Source: Polaromonas sp. (lineage in GTDB: Bacteria; Pseudomonadota; Gammaproteobacteria; Burkholderiales; Burkholderiaceae_C). Taken from it: a DNA stretch of 37,092 nt. The stretch spans positions 1-37,092 of the forward strand of contig JAQGMZ010000027.1 of the NCBI GenBank assembly GCA_028292045.1, given 5' to 3'. Of the stretch, positions 16,046 to 27,455 are shown piece after piece. Within the stretch, counting starts at the first letter, position 1. Every line of letters begins with the position of its first letter. The notes below the pieces were generated by a model that saw nothing but the letters and a program-made list of their open reading frames with translations, was not told the origin of the DNA and did no database searches. Position numbers and translations under genes: made by a program.

Positions 16046-16891
16046 TCACGCATAGCGCTTGTTGCGCAAATTGTTCGTCATTTCCTTCAGCAGCGGCTGG
16101 AGCGTGGGACCGATGCGCAGCGCCACGCAGGTGGCCAGGATGTCGATGATCATCAGGTGCAGCAGGCGCGAGACCATCGGGCTGTAGCGGTCGTAGCCTT
16201 CAGGATGGTCGGCGGTCAGGTGAATGTGGCCGGCCGCTGCCAGCGGTGAAGCGGTGGCGGTGACGACGATGGTGGTGGCGCCGTTTTTGCGGGCAATGTC
16301 GCAGGCATCCATCAGGTCGCGGGTGCGGCCCGAATTGGAAATGACCACCACGCAGTCGCCCGGCCCCAGCAGCGTGGCGCTCATGACCTGCATGTGGCCA
16401 TCGCTGTAGGCAATGCTGTTGAGGCCCAGCCTGAAGAATTTGTGCTGGGCATCCTGCGCCTCGATGCCGGAGTTGCCCACGCCGAAAAACTCGATGCGTT
16501 TGCCGGCATGGTAAGCCCCGAGAAGGGCTGTCACCGCCTTGTCAATGGCCACCGGGCTGGAGTCGTTGCGGTATTTCAGGAAGGCGGCGACCGTGTTGTC
16601 GATCACCTTGACCATCACGTCGCCGGTTTTGTCATCCACATCGACGCTGCGGTGAATAAAAGGCACGCCTTCGCTGACGCTGCCGGCCAGCTTGAGCTTG
16701 AAGTCGAGCAGGCCGTCATAACCCACGCTGCGGCAAAAGCGAACCACCGTCGGCTTGCTGACGTGCGAGCGGCTGGCCAGTTCGGTGATCGGCAGACTGG
16801 CAAAGGCGCGCGGGTCGGCCAGCACCAGCCGCGCCACGCGTTGCTCCGCGGGGGCCAGCGAGGGCAGGGATGCCTTGATGCGGTCGAGCAT
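16046..16891 (-). CDS. hexR: RpiR-family transcriptional regulator, HexR-like
   Basis: This 281-residue regulator has an N-terminal RpiR-type helix-turn-helix (about residues 1-77, with LASRSHVSKPTVVRFCRSVG as recognition region) and a C-terminal SIS sugar-phosphate domain (about 120-255, with FFGVGNSGIEA and VVISNSGRTRDLM). HexR proteins repress zwf and Entner-Doudoroff genes and release DNA when they bind 2-keto-3-deoxy-6-phosphogluconate. ATG 16891 was chosen because AGGAG lies about 9 bases upstream and the conserved start MLDRIKASLPSL follows. The gene begins one base after the zwf stop, so the two are one operon and HexR probably controls its own synthesis. The HexR name rests on family plus this location. 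Confidence 0.88.
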   Translation of the reverse strand: MLDRIKASLPSLAPAEQRVARLVLADPRAFASLPITELASRSHVSKPTVVRFCRSVGYDGLLDFKLKLAGSVSEGVPFIHRSVDVDDKTGDVMVKVIDNTVAAFLKYRNDSSPVAIDKAVTALLGAYHAGKRIEFFGVGNSGIEAQDAQHKFFRLGLNSIAYSDGHMQVMSATLLGPGDCVVVISNSGRTRDLMDACDIARKNGATTIVVTATASPLAAAGHIHLTADHPEGYDRYSPMVSRLLHLMIIDILATCVALRIGPTLQPLLKEMTNNLRNKRYA

Positions 16892-16892
16892 G

Positions 16893-18359
16893 CTATCGCT
16901 CCTCGGTCCAGCAGTAACCGTCGCGGGCAATCATGGCGCTGGCGGCGCTGGGTCCCCAGGTGCCGGCGGCATACAAGCGCGGACCGGTCGAATCCTGGCT
17001 CCAGCGGTCCAGAATAGGCTCGACCCAGTGCCAGGCCGCTTCCTGCTCGTCGCTGCGCACGAACAGGTTGAGCCGCCCGTCAATCACGTCGAGCAGCAGA
17101 CGCTCATAAGCCCCGACCCGTTCGGCCCCGAAACGCTTGTCGAAATCCAGGTCGAGCTGCACGGGTTCCAGGTTTTGGGTCGCCCGGCCCTGGCGCTTGT
17201 CGGCGCCTTGCGCCAGCAGGTGCAGTTCCAGCCCGTCTTTGGGCTGCAGGTTGATGACCAGCCGGTTACCCGCATTGCCACTTTGGGGCGAGTTGAAAAT
17301 GGCATGCGGAATAGGCCGGAAATTCACCTCGATATGGGCATCGCGCCCGGCCAGCCGCTTGCCGGTGCGGATGTAGAACGGCACGCCGGCCCAGCGCCAG
17401 TTGGCAATCTCGGTGCGCAGGGCCACAAAGGTTTCGGTGCGGCTTTCAGGATGCACGCCCGCAGCGCTGCGGTAGGCCGGCACCGCCTCGCCGTCAATGC
17501 TGCCGGCCGCATACTGCCCGCGAATGACGTGCTGGCTCAGGGTTTCAGGCGTCCAGGGCTTGAGCGAACGCAGCACCTTGAGCTTTTCGTCGCGAATGGC
17601 ATCCGCATGGGAATTGATGGGCGGCTCCATGGCCACGGCACACAGCAGCTGCAAGGCATGGTTTTGCACCATGTCGCGCAGGGCGCCGGTGCTGTCGTAA
17701 AACGCACCGCGCTTTTCCACCCCCAGCTCTTCCGAAATGGTGATCTGGATATTGGCAATATGGTCGCGGTGCCAGAGCGGTTCGAACAGCGAATTGCCAA
17801 AGCGCAGCGCAAACAGGTTCTGCACCGACGGTTTGCCCAGGTAGTGGTCGATGCGGAAGATCTGGTCTTCGTTCAGCACGCTGCGCACGGTTTTGTTGAT
17901 GGCGCGGTTCGACGCCAGGTCATGCCCCAGCGGTTTTTCCAGCACCACGCGGGTGGTCGGGCCGTTCAGCCCGGCAATGGCTATCTGCTCGCAAACAGTC
18001 GTGAACAAGCCAGGCGCCGTGGCCAAGTACATCACCACCACATCGGCAGGGCGTTGCGCCAGCCGGTCTGCCAGGCGAACGTAGTCGGCAGCCTGCGACA
18101 AATCCATGCGCAGGTAGCCCAGCATCTGGGCAAAGCGCGAGAATTCTTCTTCGCTCGGCCGCTTGGCCAGATCAACTTGGTCGAAACGCGATTTGATGAA
18201 TGCCCGGTACTGGTCGTCCGACAGATCGTCGCGCGCCACACCGACAATTCGCCCGTCGGCGGGCAGTGAACCATGGCGAAATGCCTGGAACAGGGCCGGC
18301 ATGATTTTGCGCCAGGCCAGGTCGCCGGTTCCGCCAAACAGAATCAGGTCAAAACTCAT
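16893..18359 (-). CDS. zwf: glucose-6-phosphate 1-dehydrogenase
   Basis: This 488-residue enzyme oxidises glucose 6-phosphate to 6-phosphogluconolactone with NAD(P)+, feeding the pentose phosphate and Entner-Doudoroff routes. ILFGGTGDLAWRKIMPALF is the nucleotide-binding start, RIDHYLGKPSVQNL is the active-site signature, and VPFYIRTGKRL is a further conserved block. The ATG at 18359 begins right at the family N-terminus and has AAGG upstream; the frame is open back to 18512, but that part overlaps the divergent tal gene and is not conserved. It is followed by hexR after one base. The 146 bases before it are shared with tal. Confidence 0.95.
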   Translation of the reverse strand: MSFDLILFGGTGDLAWRKIMPALFQAFRHGSLPADGRIVGVARDDLSDDQYRAFIKSRFDQVDLAKRPSEEEFSRFAQMLGYLRMDLSQAADYVRLADRLAQRPADVVVMYLATAPGLFTTVCEQIAIAGLNGPTTRVVLEKPLGHDLASNRAINKTVRSVLNEDQIFRIDHYLGKPSVQNLFALRFGNSLFEPLWHRDHIANIQITISEELGVEKRGAFYDSTGALRDMVQNHALQLLCAVAMEPPINSHADAIRDEKLKVLRSLKPWTPETLSQHVIRGQYAAGSIDGEAVPAYRSAAGVHPESRTETFVALRTEIANWRWAGVPFYIRTGKRLAGRDAHIEVNFRPIPHAIFNSPQSGNAGNRLVINLQPKDGLELHLLAQGADKRQGRATQNLEPVQLDLDFDKRFGAERVGAYERLLLDVIDGRLNLFVRSDEQEAAWHWVEPILDRWSQDSTGPRLYAAGTWGPSAASAMIARDGYCWTEER

Positions 18360-18374
18360 GGTTAGCACTTGCCT

Positions 18375-18390
18375 TGGTAATAAAGTTTCA
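18375..18390. promoter_or_regulatory. candidate HexR operator between zwf and tal
   Basis: TGGTAATAAAGTTTCA at 18375-18390 resembles the palindromic HexR sites described in proteobacteria (of the form TGTAAT..ATTACA), with a few mismatches. It lies 16 bases before the zwf start and about 115 before tal, so it could control both. The match is imperfect and judged by eye. Confidence 0.4.
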
Positions 18391-18505
18391 TATTCTATTG
18401 GCATAATGGTAACTCGACCCGGTGATTTGCCAGGATGCTCTACTGGCACGGCGCTTTTGATCCGGCCCCTGACCCGCTTTGCGCCTTTGGCTGGCGCTAG
18501 ACACC

Positions 18506-19447
18506 ATGACACAACTTGATGCCCTGAAACAATTCACGACCGTCGTGGCCGACACTGGCGACTTCAACCAGCTCGCCCAGTTCAAGCCGCAAGACGCCAC
18601 CACCAACCCGTCGCTGATCCTGAAGGCGGTGCAAAAAGCCGACTACGCGCCGCTGATGACGGACACGGTGACCCGCTTCAAGGGCCGGGCGCTGGACGAA
18701 ACCATGGACCGGCTGCTGGTGCGTTTCGGCTGCGAAATCCTGTCCCTCATTCCCGGACGCGTCTCGACCGAAGTCGACGCCCGCTTGAGCTTCGACATGG
18801 CGGCCACGGTGGCGCGCGGCGAACGCCTGATCGCGCTTTACCACGCCGAGGGAATTCACATGGACCGGGTGCTGATCAAGGTGGCGGCCACCTGGGAGGG
18901 CATTCAGGCCGCCCAAGCGCTGGAACAGCGCGGCATCCGCACCAACCTCACGCTGCTGTTTTCTTTTTGCCAGGCGGTTGCTTGCGGGCAGGCCAGGGTG
19001 CAGCTGATTTCCCCGTTTGTCGGCCGGATTTACGATTGGTACAAAAAATCGGCCGGCAGCAACTGGAACGAAGCGGCGCACGCCGAAGCCAATGACCCCG
19101 GCGTGAAGTCGGTGCGCGACATCTACCAGTACTACAAGCATTTCGGCATTGCCACCGAAGTCATGGGCGCGAGTTTTCGCAACATTGGCCAGATCACGGC
19201 GCTGGCCGGTTGCGACCTGCTGACCATCAGCCCCGATCTCCTCGCCCAGCTGGCGGCCAGCGATGCGCCACTGGCGCGCGCCCTGGACGCCGGTGCCGGC
19301 CTGGACTTGCCGGCTGCGCATTTCGACGAAGCCGGGTTTCGCTTTGCGCTCAATGAAGACGCCATGGCAACCGAAAAACTCGCCGAAGGCATTCGCGCCT
19401 TTGCGGTAGACGCCGTCAAGCTAGAGCAACTGATGCTGGCAGTCTGA
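18506..19447 (+). CDS. tal: transaldolase
   Basis: This 313-residue TIM-barrel enzyme transfers a dihydroxyacetone unit between sugar phosphates in the non-oxidative pentose phosphate pathway. [20 protein letters not shown] and [14 protein letters not shown] form the N-terminal signature, [15 protein letters not shown] carries the Schiff-base lysine K125, and [14 protein letters not shown] and [15 protein letters not shown] are further conserved blocks. The length is that of TalB-type enzymes. ATG 18506 begins the conserved [10 protein letters not shown]; upstream codons from 18479 are not family sequence. It diverges from zwf and is followed by pgi after 17 bases. Confidence 0.95.
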   Translation: MTQLDALKQFTTVVADTGDFNQLAQFKPQDATTNPSLILKAVQKADYAPLMTDTVTRFKGRALDETMDRLLVRFGCEILSLIPGRVSTEVDARLSFDMAATVARGERLIALYHAEGIHMDRVLIKVAATWEGIQAAQALEQRGIRTNLTLLFSFCQAVACGQARVQLISPFVGRIYDWYKKSAGSNWNEAAHAEANDPGVKSVRDIYQYYKHFGIATEVMGASFRNIGQITALAGCDLLTISPDLLAQLAASDAPLARALDAGAGLDLPAAHFDEAGFRFALNEDAMATEKLAEGIRAFAVDAVKLEQLMLAV

Positions 19448-19464
19448 ACACAGGAAAACCCGCC

Positions 19465-21033
19465 ATGAACCCATTGCGTTGCGACCAGACCCCGGCCTGG
19501 GCCGAACTCCAGGCTGAATTTTCCGCCAGCGGCAGGCACTTCGACCTGCGCCAGGCGTTTGCCAACGACCCCGACCGGTTCGGGTCTTTCAGCCAGCAGG
19601 CGCCGCATGTATTTGCCGACCTGTCCAAGAACCTGATCGACGCCGGCAGCCAGGCGCTGCTGGTGGCCTTGGCGCGGCAGTGCGGGCTGGAGGCGCAGCG
19701 CGATGCGATGTTTGCCGGCGAGCGCATCAACCGCACCGAAAACCGCGCGGCCATGCATTTTTTATTGCGAAATCCGCCGCCAGCGCAATACATACCGGCC
19801 CAGGCAGCTATCAACAAGATGGCAGATGCGCAGGCCGACGTTGAGGCCACGCTGCAGGCCATGCTGGCCTACGCCGAGCAGATCCGGGCCGACGCGGCCA
19901 TCACCGATATCGTCAACATCGGCATCGGCGGCTCTGACCTGGGGCCGCAGATGGCGGTGCTGGCGCTGGCTGAATTTGCGGCAGCCGGCCAGCGTGTCCA
20001 CTTTGTCTCGAACATCGACGGCGACGAACTAGCCGGCGTGCTGAAGCACCTGAAGCCTGCCAACACGCTGTTTCTGGTTGCGTCCAAGACGTTCACCACC
20101 ACCGAGACCATGACCAATGCGCGTTCGGCCAAAGCCTGGTTTGACGCGCAGGGCGTGCACGACATCGCCCGCCATTTCGCCGCGCTGACCACCAACGTTG
20201 CGGCCGCGAACGCCTTCGGCATCACCACCACCTTTGGTTTTTGGGATTGGGTGGGCGGCCGCTATTCGCTGTGGTCGGCCATTGGCCTGCCCTTGGCCAT
20301 TGCGATTGGCGCGGCAGGCTTTCGCGAATTTTTGGCCGGCGCGCATGCGATGGACGAGCATTTCCGCACCGCGCCGCTGGAAGGCAACCTGCCCGTGCGG
20401 CTGGGCCTGCTGGACGTGTGGTACCGCAACTTCCACGGTTTTTCAAGCCGCAGCATCGCGCCCTACAGCAGCGCCTTGCGCCGCTGGCCAGCGTACCTGC
20501 AGCAGCTTGAAATGGAAAGCAACGGCAAGCGCGTGGACCAGCACGGCCAGCCGCTGCCTTACGACACGGCGCCTGTGCTGTGGGGCGAGCCCGGCACCAA
20601 CGGCCAGCACGCCTATTTCCAGATGCTGCACCAAGGCACGTCGGTGGTGCCGGTCGAGTTCGTGGCGGTGAAAAAGGCGGCGCATGCGCTGCCGGGCCAT
20701 CACAACAAATTGCTCGCCAATGTGCTGGCACAGGCGCAGGCGTTGATGAACGGCCAGCCCGACGCCGGCGGCCACCGCGACTTTCCGGGTAACCGCCCCA
20801 GCACCTTCTTGCTGCTGGACCAGCTCAGCCCCGCCAGCCTGGGCGCGTTGATTGCGCAGCAGGAACACCGCGTGTTCGTCAGCGGCGCCATCTGGGGCAT
20901 CAACTGCTTTGACCAGTGGGGCGTGGAACTGGGCAAGGTGCTGGCCAAGGACATTGAAGCGCGGCTGGCCACGAGGGACGTGCAGGGGCTGGACGGCTCC
21001 ACCGCCGGCCTGCTTTGCAAACTGGCGCCATGA
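19465..21033 (+). CDS. pgi: glucose-6-phosphate isomerase
   Basis: This 522-residue enzyme interconverts glucose 6-phosphate and fructose 6-phosphate. Seen in order are NIGIGGSDLGPQMAVLAL, ASKTFTTTETMTNARSAKAW, FWDWVGGRYSLWSAIGLPLA, GEPGTNGQHAYFQMLHQGT with active-site residues, and CFDQWGVELGKVLAKDIE with the catalytic lysine. It starts 17 bases after tal and its stop codon overlaps the next start by four bases, so tal, pgi and the following phosphatase-like gene form one operon. Together with zwf, it allows pentose phosphate carbon to be recycled to glucose 6-phosphate. Confidence 0.95.
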   Translation: MNPLRCDQTPAWAELQAEFSASGRHFDLRQAFANDPDRFGSFSQQAPHVFADLSKNLIDAGSQALLVALARQCGLEAQRDAMFAGERINRTENRAAMHFLLRNPPPAQYIPAQAAINKMADAQADVEATLQAMLAYAEQIRADAAITDIVNIGIGGSDLGPQMAVLALAEFAAAGQRVHFVSNIDGDELAGVLKHLKPANTLFLVASKTFTTTETMTNARSAKAWFDAQGVHDIARHFAALTTNVAAANAFGITTTFGFWDWVGGRYSLWSAIGLPLAIAIGAAGFREFLAGAHAMDEHFRTAPLEGNLPVRLGLLDVWYRNFHGFSSRSIAPYSSALRRWPAYLQQLEMESNGKRVDQHGQPLPYDTAPVLWGEPGTNGQHAYFQMLHQGTSVVPVEFVAVKKAAHALPGHHNKLLANVLAQAQALMNGQPDAGGHRDFPGNRPSTFLLLDQLSPASLGALIAQQEHRVFVSGAIWGINCFDQWGVELGKVLAKDIEARLATRDVQGLDGSTAGLLCKLAP

Positions 21034-21692
21034 AAAACATTGTTTTTGACTTTGGCGCGGTGCTGTTCGTCTGGCAGCCGGCGCAGCTGGTCGCGCAGCA
21101 TTTCCCCGAGCGGTGCGGCACGCCCGATCAAGCCCGGGAACTGGCCGCCGCACTGTTCAACCATGCCGACTGGCACGGCTTTGACGGCGGCACCGTGGCG
21201 CTGGACGAGGTGATTTCCCGCAGCGCCGTGCGGCTGGACTTGCCGCACGCCCGGCTGCACCGCCTGCTGGCGCCAATCGGTGAGCAGCTGGCGCCGATTG
21301 CCTGCAACATTGAGTTGCTGGACCGCCTGCGCGGGCGGCGGGACCGCGTCGGCGACATCGCGCTTTATTTCCTGTCGAACATGCCTGACCCTTTTGCGCG
21401 AGCCCTGGAGCGGCAGCACGAATTTCTGCAGTGGTTTGATGGCGGCATTTTTTCAAGCGATGTGAAACTGGGCAAGCCGGACCCGGCCATCTTCAGCCTG
21501 TTGGCTTCGCGCTACCGGCTTGAAGCCGCCGACACGCTGTTCATTGACGACAGCCTGGCCAATGTGCAGGCGGCCGATGCTTTGGGATGGCAGACGATTC
21601 ATTGCGAAGTGCCCGAATGCCTGCCCGGCCAGTTCATGGATGAAAAAGGATTTTTCCGCAGCACAGGCGTGCCTGGTTTGCTATCGAAATAG
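21030..21692 (+). CDS. HAD-superfamily hydrolase, subfamily IA
   Basis: This 220-residue protein has the haloacid-dehalogenase fold. Motif I is NIVFDFGAVLFVW, motif II is FLSNMPD, motif III is KLGKPDPAIF and motif IV is LFIDDSLANVQAA, with an all-helical cap between motifs I and II. The second aspartate of motif I is replaced by Gly-Ala (DFGAV), a variation common in this IA branch. The ATG at 21030 shares four bases (ATGA) with the pgi stop, giving translational coupling. Placement suggests a sugar-phosphate phosphatase, but the substrate cannot be read. An unsupported longer start lies at 21015. Confidence 0.85.
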   Translation: MKNIVFDFGAVLFVWQPAQLVAQHFPERCGTPDQARELAAALFNHADWHGFDGGTVALDEVISRSAVRLDLPHARLHRLLAPIGEQLAPIACNIELLDRLRGRRDRVGDIALYFLSNMPDPFARALERQHEFLQWFDGGIFSSDVKLGKPDPAIFSLLASRYRLEAADTLFIDDSLANVQAADALGWQTIHCEVPECLPGQFMDEKGFFRSTGVPGLLSK

Positions 21693-21707
21693 TGTGCTCT
21701 TTCCCAT

Positions 21708-21745
21708 AAAAAAACCCGCAGCATTTGCACGCTGCGGGTTTTTTT
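21708..21745. terminator. bidirectional terminator between the HAD gene and groL
   Basis: AACCCGCAGC at 21713-21722 pairs with GCTGCGGGTT at 21731-21740 around an 8-base loop. Ts follow on the plus strand (21739-21745) and As precede it (21708-21714), so it can end transcripts from both the tal-pgi-HAD operon and groES-groL, which converge here. Confidence 0.9.
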
Positions 21746-21805
21746 GTTTGCGTCAGCCGGCCGAGCGGCTGAGGGCTTTGCCGGCATGCCGGCAAAGGGT
21801 CAGTC

Positions 21806-23461
<1,656 letters not shown>

Positions 23462-23557
23462 TCAGATTCCTTAAATTGATGAATAAATAGACTGTTTGCG
23501 CATACTGGGTATGGATGAACAGCTATTGAATAAATAAAGTTTTAAAGCGGGAGAAAA

Positions 23558-23848
23558 TTATTTCTCGACCACTGCAAACAGGTCTTCTTCTTTCATGACC
23601 AGCAGTTCGTCGCCATTGACCTTGACGGTCTGGCCGCTGTACTTGCCGAACAGCACGCGGTCGCCGACCTTGACGGCCATGGCGCCGAGCTCGCCCTTGT
23701 CATTTTTCTTGCCTGGGCCCACGGCCAGCACTTCGCCTTGATCCGGCTTTTCAGCGGCGCTGTCCGGAATCACGATGCCGGAAGCGGTTTTGGTTTCGTT
23801 TTCCACGCGTTTGACAATTACGCGGTCGTGCAAAGGACGAAGATTCAT
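23558..23848 (-). CDS. groS: co-chaperonin GroES, 10 kDa
   Basis: This 96-residue co-chaperonin forms the seven-fold lid for Gro[22 protein letters not shown] is the conserved start, the mobile loop is [20 protein letters not shown], and [20 protein letters not shown] and [14 protein letters not shown] close the fold. AAGGAG lies upstream of ATG 23848. The gene heads the groES-groL operon behind a CIRCE element and heat-shock promoter. Confidence 0.98.
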   Translation of the reverse strand: MNLRPLHDRVIVKRVENETKTASGIVIPDSAAEKPDQGEVLAVGPGKKNDKGELGAMAVKVGDRVLFGKYSGQTVKVNGDELLVMKEEDLFAVVEK

Positions 23849-23940
23849 GAAAAGCTCCTTGTTTTATAACAATGGGTTGGGGAAATCAAAACACCCGCTG
23901 ATCAGCGGATGACTGTCAATTGGCAGGGGTGAGCCTGTTG

Positions 23941-23967
23941 TTAGCACTCCACGCCATCGAGTGCTAA
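23941..23967. promoter_or_regulatory. CIRCE element (HrcA operator)
   Basis: TTAGCACTC at 23941-23949, nine spacer bases and GAGTGCTAA at 23959-23967 form a perfect CIRCE inverted repeat. It lies about 93 bases before the groES start and directly downstream of the promoter, where HrcA would block transcription until heat shock. hrcA itself is not in this window. Confidence 0.97.
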
Positions 23968-23996
23968 TGATAGGGGCATTCATGCGTGTTTTCAAG
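23967..23996 (-). promoter_or_regulatory. groES promoter fitting both sigma-32 and sigma-70
   Basis: On the minus strand CTTGAAA (23996-23990) followed after 13 bases by CCCCTAT (23976-23970) fits a sigma-32 heat-shock promoter. The same DNA contains TTGAAA and TATCAT (23972-23967) spaced by 17 bases, a good sigma-70 promoter. The start point would fall within or next to the CIRCE element. Confidence 0.8.
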
Positions 23997-24105
23997 ACCC
24001 GCCGCTTTAATTCATGTGTCGGGCTGTGCGCCAGACAGGCCGGCCAGTTGGGGGCCGCTGCTATTATTTGACAATTATGTTTAGCCAGCCGAACCACTTT
24101 CCTCC

Positions 24106-24807
24106 ATGCCCAGCGAAATTCCCCATTTGAAAGAGCGCCTTGCCGAGGCGGCCCGCTATGCATTGATGCGCCGGCTGCTGCCCGCCATTCGACACAATAT
24201 CGCGGGTTCGCTGCAGCCTATCGGCATGATGTCCGCCATGCTGGAAAGGCGCATCCAGTCGCTGACGCCCGACCTGGTGCAGGTTGCCAAGAATACGCAG
24301 GCGCTCACCGCTTTGTCGCGCGAAGCGGCTGCTACCGCGAAGAACCTGATGACCTGGCTCGCGCCGGTCGACAACGAACTGATCCCTGTCAACAGTGCAG
24401 TGGACGAGTCTTTTTCCCTGATGGCCACCGAGCTGTCGTTTCGCGGCTTTACCCTGGACAATCAGGCGGTTGACTCGTTGGCCAGGCTTCCCAAAGGCAT
24501 GCTTCGCAGCGTTTTCACCGCCAGCCTGATTGCCTTGACGGACATGGCTGACCAGCCGTCTGCCGTGGTGGTGACTGCCCATGACGAAGCCAATGGCATT
24601 CGCTTGAAGATCACGGTGGAACCCAGCGGGTCAGACGACCTAGCCACTTTGGCCATTCGCATACCCACCTATCGCGCGCTGCTCTGGGACGACGTCCAGG
24701 CGCTGGCCGATGTGGAAGGGGTGCAGCTTGAAATGGCCGCAGATGGCGTGCTGCTTGACTACTGTCCCGCCAAGGCCGAAAAACCCACATTCCTTACGGT
24801 CCGTTGA
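24106..24807 (+). CDS. unassigned protein resembling a degenerate histidine kinase core (phosphotransferase-like)
   Basis: I do not recognise this 233-residue protein by name. Its first 80 residues look like a two-helix dimerisation domain, with RHNIAGSLQPIGMMSAMLER (histidine near residue 29) resembling an H-box. The second half aligns in outline with a kinase ATPase domain but lacks the asparagine-rich N-box and the DxGxG and GLGL motifs that bind ATP. That layout is like ChpT or Spo0B, which relay phosphate between response regulators without being kinases. There is no signal peptide, membrane segment or receiver. The ATG at 24106 has no good ribosome site. It stands alone, diverging from groES and facing metK. 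The kinase-like call is inference from motif shape. Confidence 0.65.
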   Translation: MPSEIPHLKERLAEAARYALMRRLLPAIRHNIAGSLQPIGMMSAMLERRIQSLTPDLVQVAKNTQALTALSREAAATAKNLMTWLAPVDNELIPVNSAVDESFSLMATELSFRGFTLDNQAVDSLARLPKGMLRSVFTASLIALTDMADQPSAVVVTAHDEANGIRLKITVEPSGSDDLATLAIRIPTYRALLWDDVQALADVEGVQLEMAADGVLLDYCPAKAEKPTFLTVR

Positions 24808-25250
24808 CAACCGGCGACTTAAGAAAATAGCTAGCCCATCAAGGCATAAAACCCGGCAAGCGCACAAGCAGTTTTTTGTCGATGTCCTACAGTCATTTGC
24901 ACCTATTCCGATGGATGCGCTTTTCAAACGCGCTTACATTGAAATTTTTTGACTGCTTGCGCAAGAAACGACCATGCTAAAAGACAGTTCACACTTTTCC
25001 GATTCCCGGGTGCTGATGTCCGTTCGCCCATTGCCAGGCCGGAGTGAAGCGCCAAAAGGCTCCAATGCGCACATGCCAAGCCGTTGGCCGTTCACCGTTG
25101 AAAGAGGAGGCGTTGGCGCGCTCAGGGCATCGTCTGCCGACAAGCCAATGACCGTTCGCAAGGAAATTGGCAACTTCATTACCTGACAAGGCCTGCCCGG
25201 CCAAGCGGCATGCAGCCTCCCGGATGCACGCTGACCAGGCTTTCAGGCCA
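24808..25250. other. 443-base region without a supported gene
   Basis: This stretch between the phosphotransferase-like gene and the metK stop holds no gene that I can support. A plus-strand frame at 24974-25186 would give 70 residues with no recognisable features. CTTGCGCAAG at 24956-24965 is a perfect 10-bp palindrome. No clear terminator for metK is visible. Confidence 0.5.
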
Positions 25251-26438
<1,188 letters not shown>

Positions 26439-26606
26439 TGCGTACACTCCGTAAGTTTTGTTGGCGCGTTGCCAGCAGGAAGTGCTTTGGCGAACGCTTT
26501 AGCAGTTTGGTTTAATGTCGCCCTGCAAGTTGTTCAGTAACTCGGCGACAGGGCCAATTATAAGACCCGGCCGTCACCGCTGCCCCCGCTCTACATCAAC
26601 CTTTCC

Positions 26607-27455
26607 ATGCTCTGGTTATTTCGTTTTTTCTCATACTGGCCGCTGGCTGCCCTGCAAAGATTGGGTGGTGCGATGGGCTGGCTGGTCTGGCTGTCCAGTG
26701 CGGACTACCGTTCCCAGTTCCGGGCCAACGTCGCCCAGGCCGGCTTGCCGTTCAAGGCCGCCCGGCCGGCGATAGCGGAGGCCGGGCGTTTTGTCGGCGA
26801 ACTGCCCAAGCTCTGGATGCGGCCGCGCTTGCAATCGTGCCTCGACAATGTTCGCGTGGAAGGCCGGGCGCATGCAAGCCAGGCTTTTGCCTTGGGCCAG
26901 GGTGTTATTTTTGTGGCGCCGCATTGCGGCAGCTTCGAGTTGGGAACCCAGGCGGTTGCCGAGCTGTTTGGTCCGGTCACTGCTCTCTACCGGCCGGCCC
27001 GCAAAGCATGGCTGGCGCAGCTGGAGGCCATGGCGCGCGACCGCCACCAGCTCAGCATGGTGACGCCCAGCCTGGGCGGCATCCGTCAGATGCACAAGGC
27101 CCTCAAGGCCAATCAGTGCGTCGCCATGCTGACCGACCAGGTGCCGCCCGACGGGTGGGGCATGTGGGCGCCGTATTTTGGCCGGCCCGCCTACACCATG
27201 ACGCTGGCGGCAAGGCTGGCATTGCAAAGCGGGGCGGTGCTGCTGCCCATCAGCTGCGAGCGCCTGCCGAAGGGCCGGGGCTATTTCCTGAAGATATGGC
27301 CGGCCATCACCGGCCTGGAGGGCGGTGAAAAGCCCAGCCTGCTGCAGGTCGTGACGCGCATCAACCAGGCCATCGAAGCGATCGTGCTCAGCCAGCCCGG
27401 GCAGTACCTGTGGGGCTATGCGCGCTACAAAACGCCGCGTGAGGAAACCGCTTGA
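26607..27455 (+). CDS. LpxL/HtrB-family lipid A acyltransferase (first copy)
   Basis: This 282-residue inner-membrane enzyme belongs to the lysophospholipid acyltransferase group that adds secondary acyl chains to lipid A. APHCGSFELG holds the HX4E catalytic pair, and MLTDQVPPDGWGMWAPYFGR is the expected substrate-binding region. The hydrophobic N-terminus anchors it. Its stop overlaps the TTG start of the next gene, a paralogue of the same family. The two probably act on different positions or chain lengths, which cannot be read. LpxL versus LpxM identity is not settled, so no symbol is given. Confidence 0.88.
   Translation: MLWLFRFFSYWPLAALQRLGGAMGWLVWLSSADYRSQFRANVAQAGLPFKAARPAIAEAGRFVGELPKLWMRPRLQSCLDNVRVEGRAHASQAFALGQGVIFVAPHCGSFELGTQAVAELFGPVTALYRPARKAWLAQLEAMARDRHQLSMVTPSLGGIRQMHKALKANQCVAMLTDQVPPDGWGMWAPYFGRPAYTMTLAARLALQSGAVLLPISCERLPKGRGYFLKIWPAITGLEGGEKPSLLQVVTRINQAIEAIVLSQPGQYLWGYARYKTPREETA

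Noticed and set aside
24974..25186. Plus-strand 70-codon frame downstream of metK
   Set aside because: No ribosome site or protein features; probably chance.
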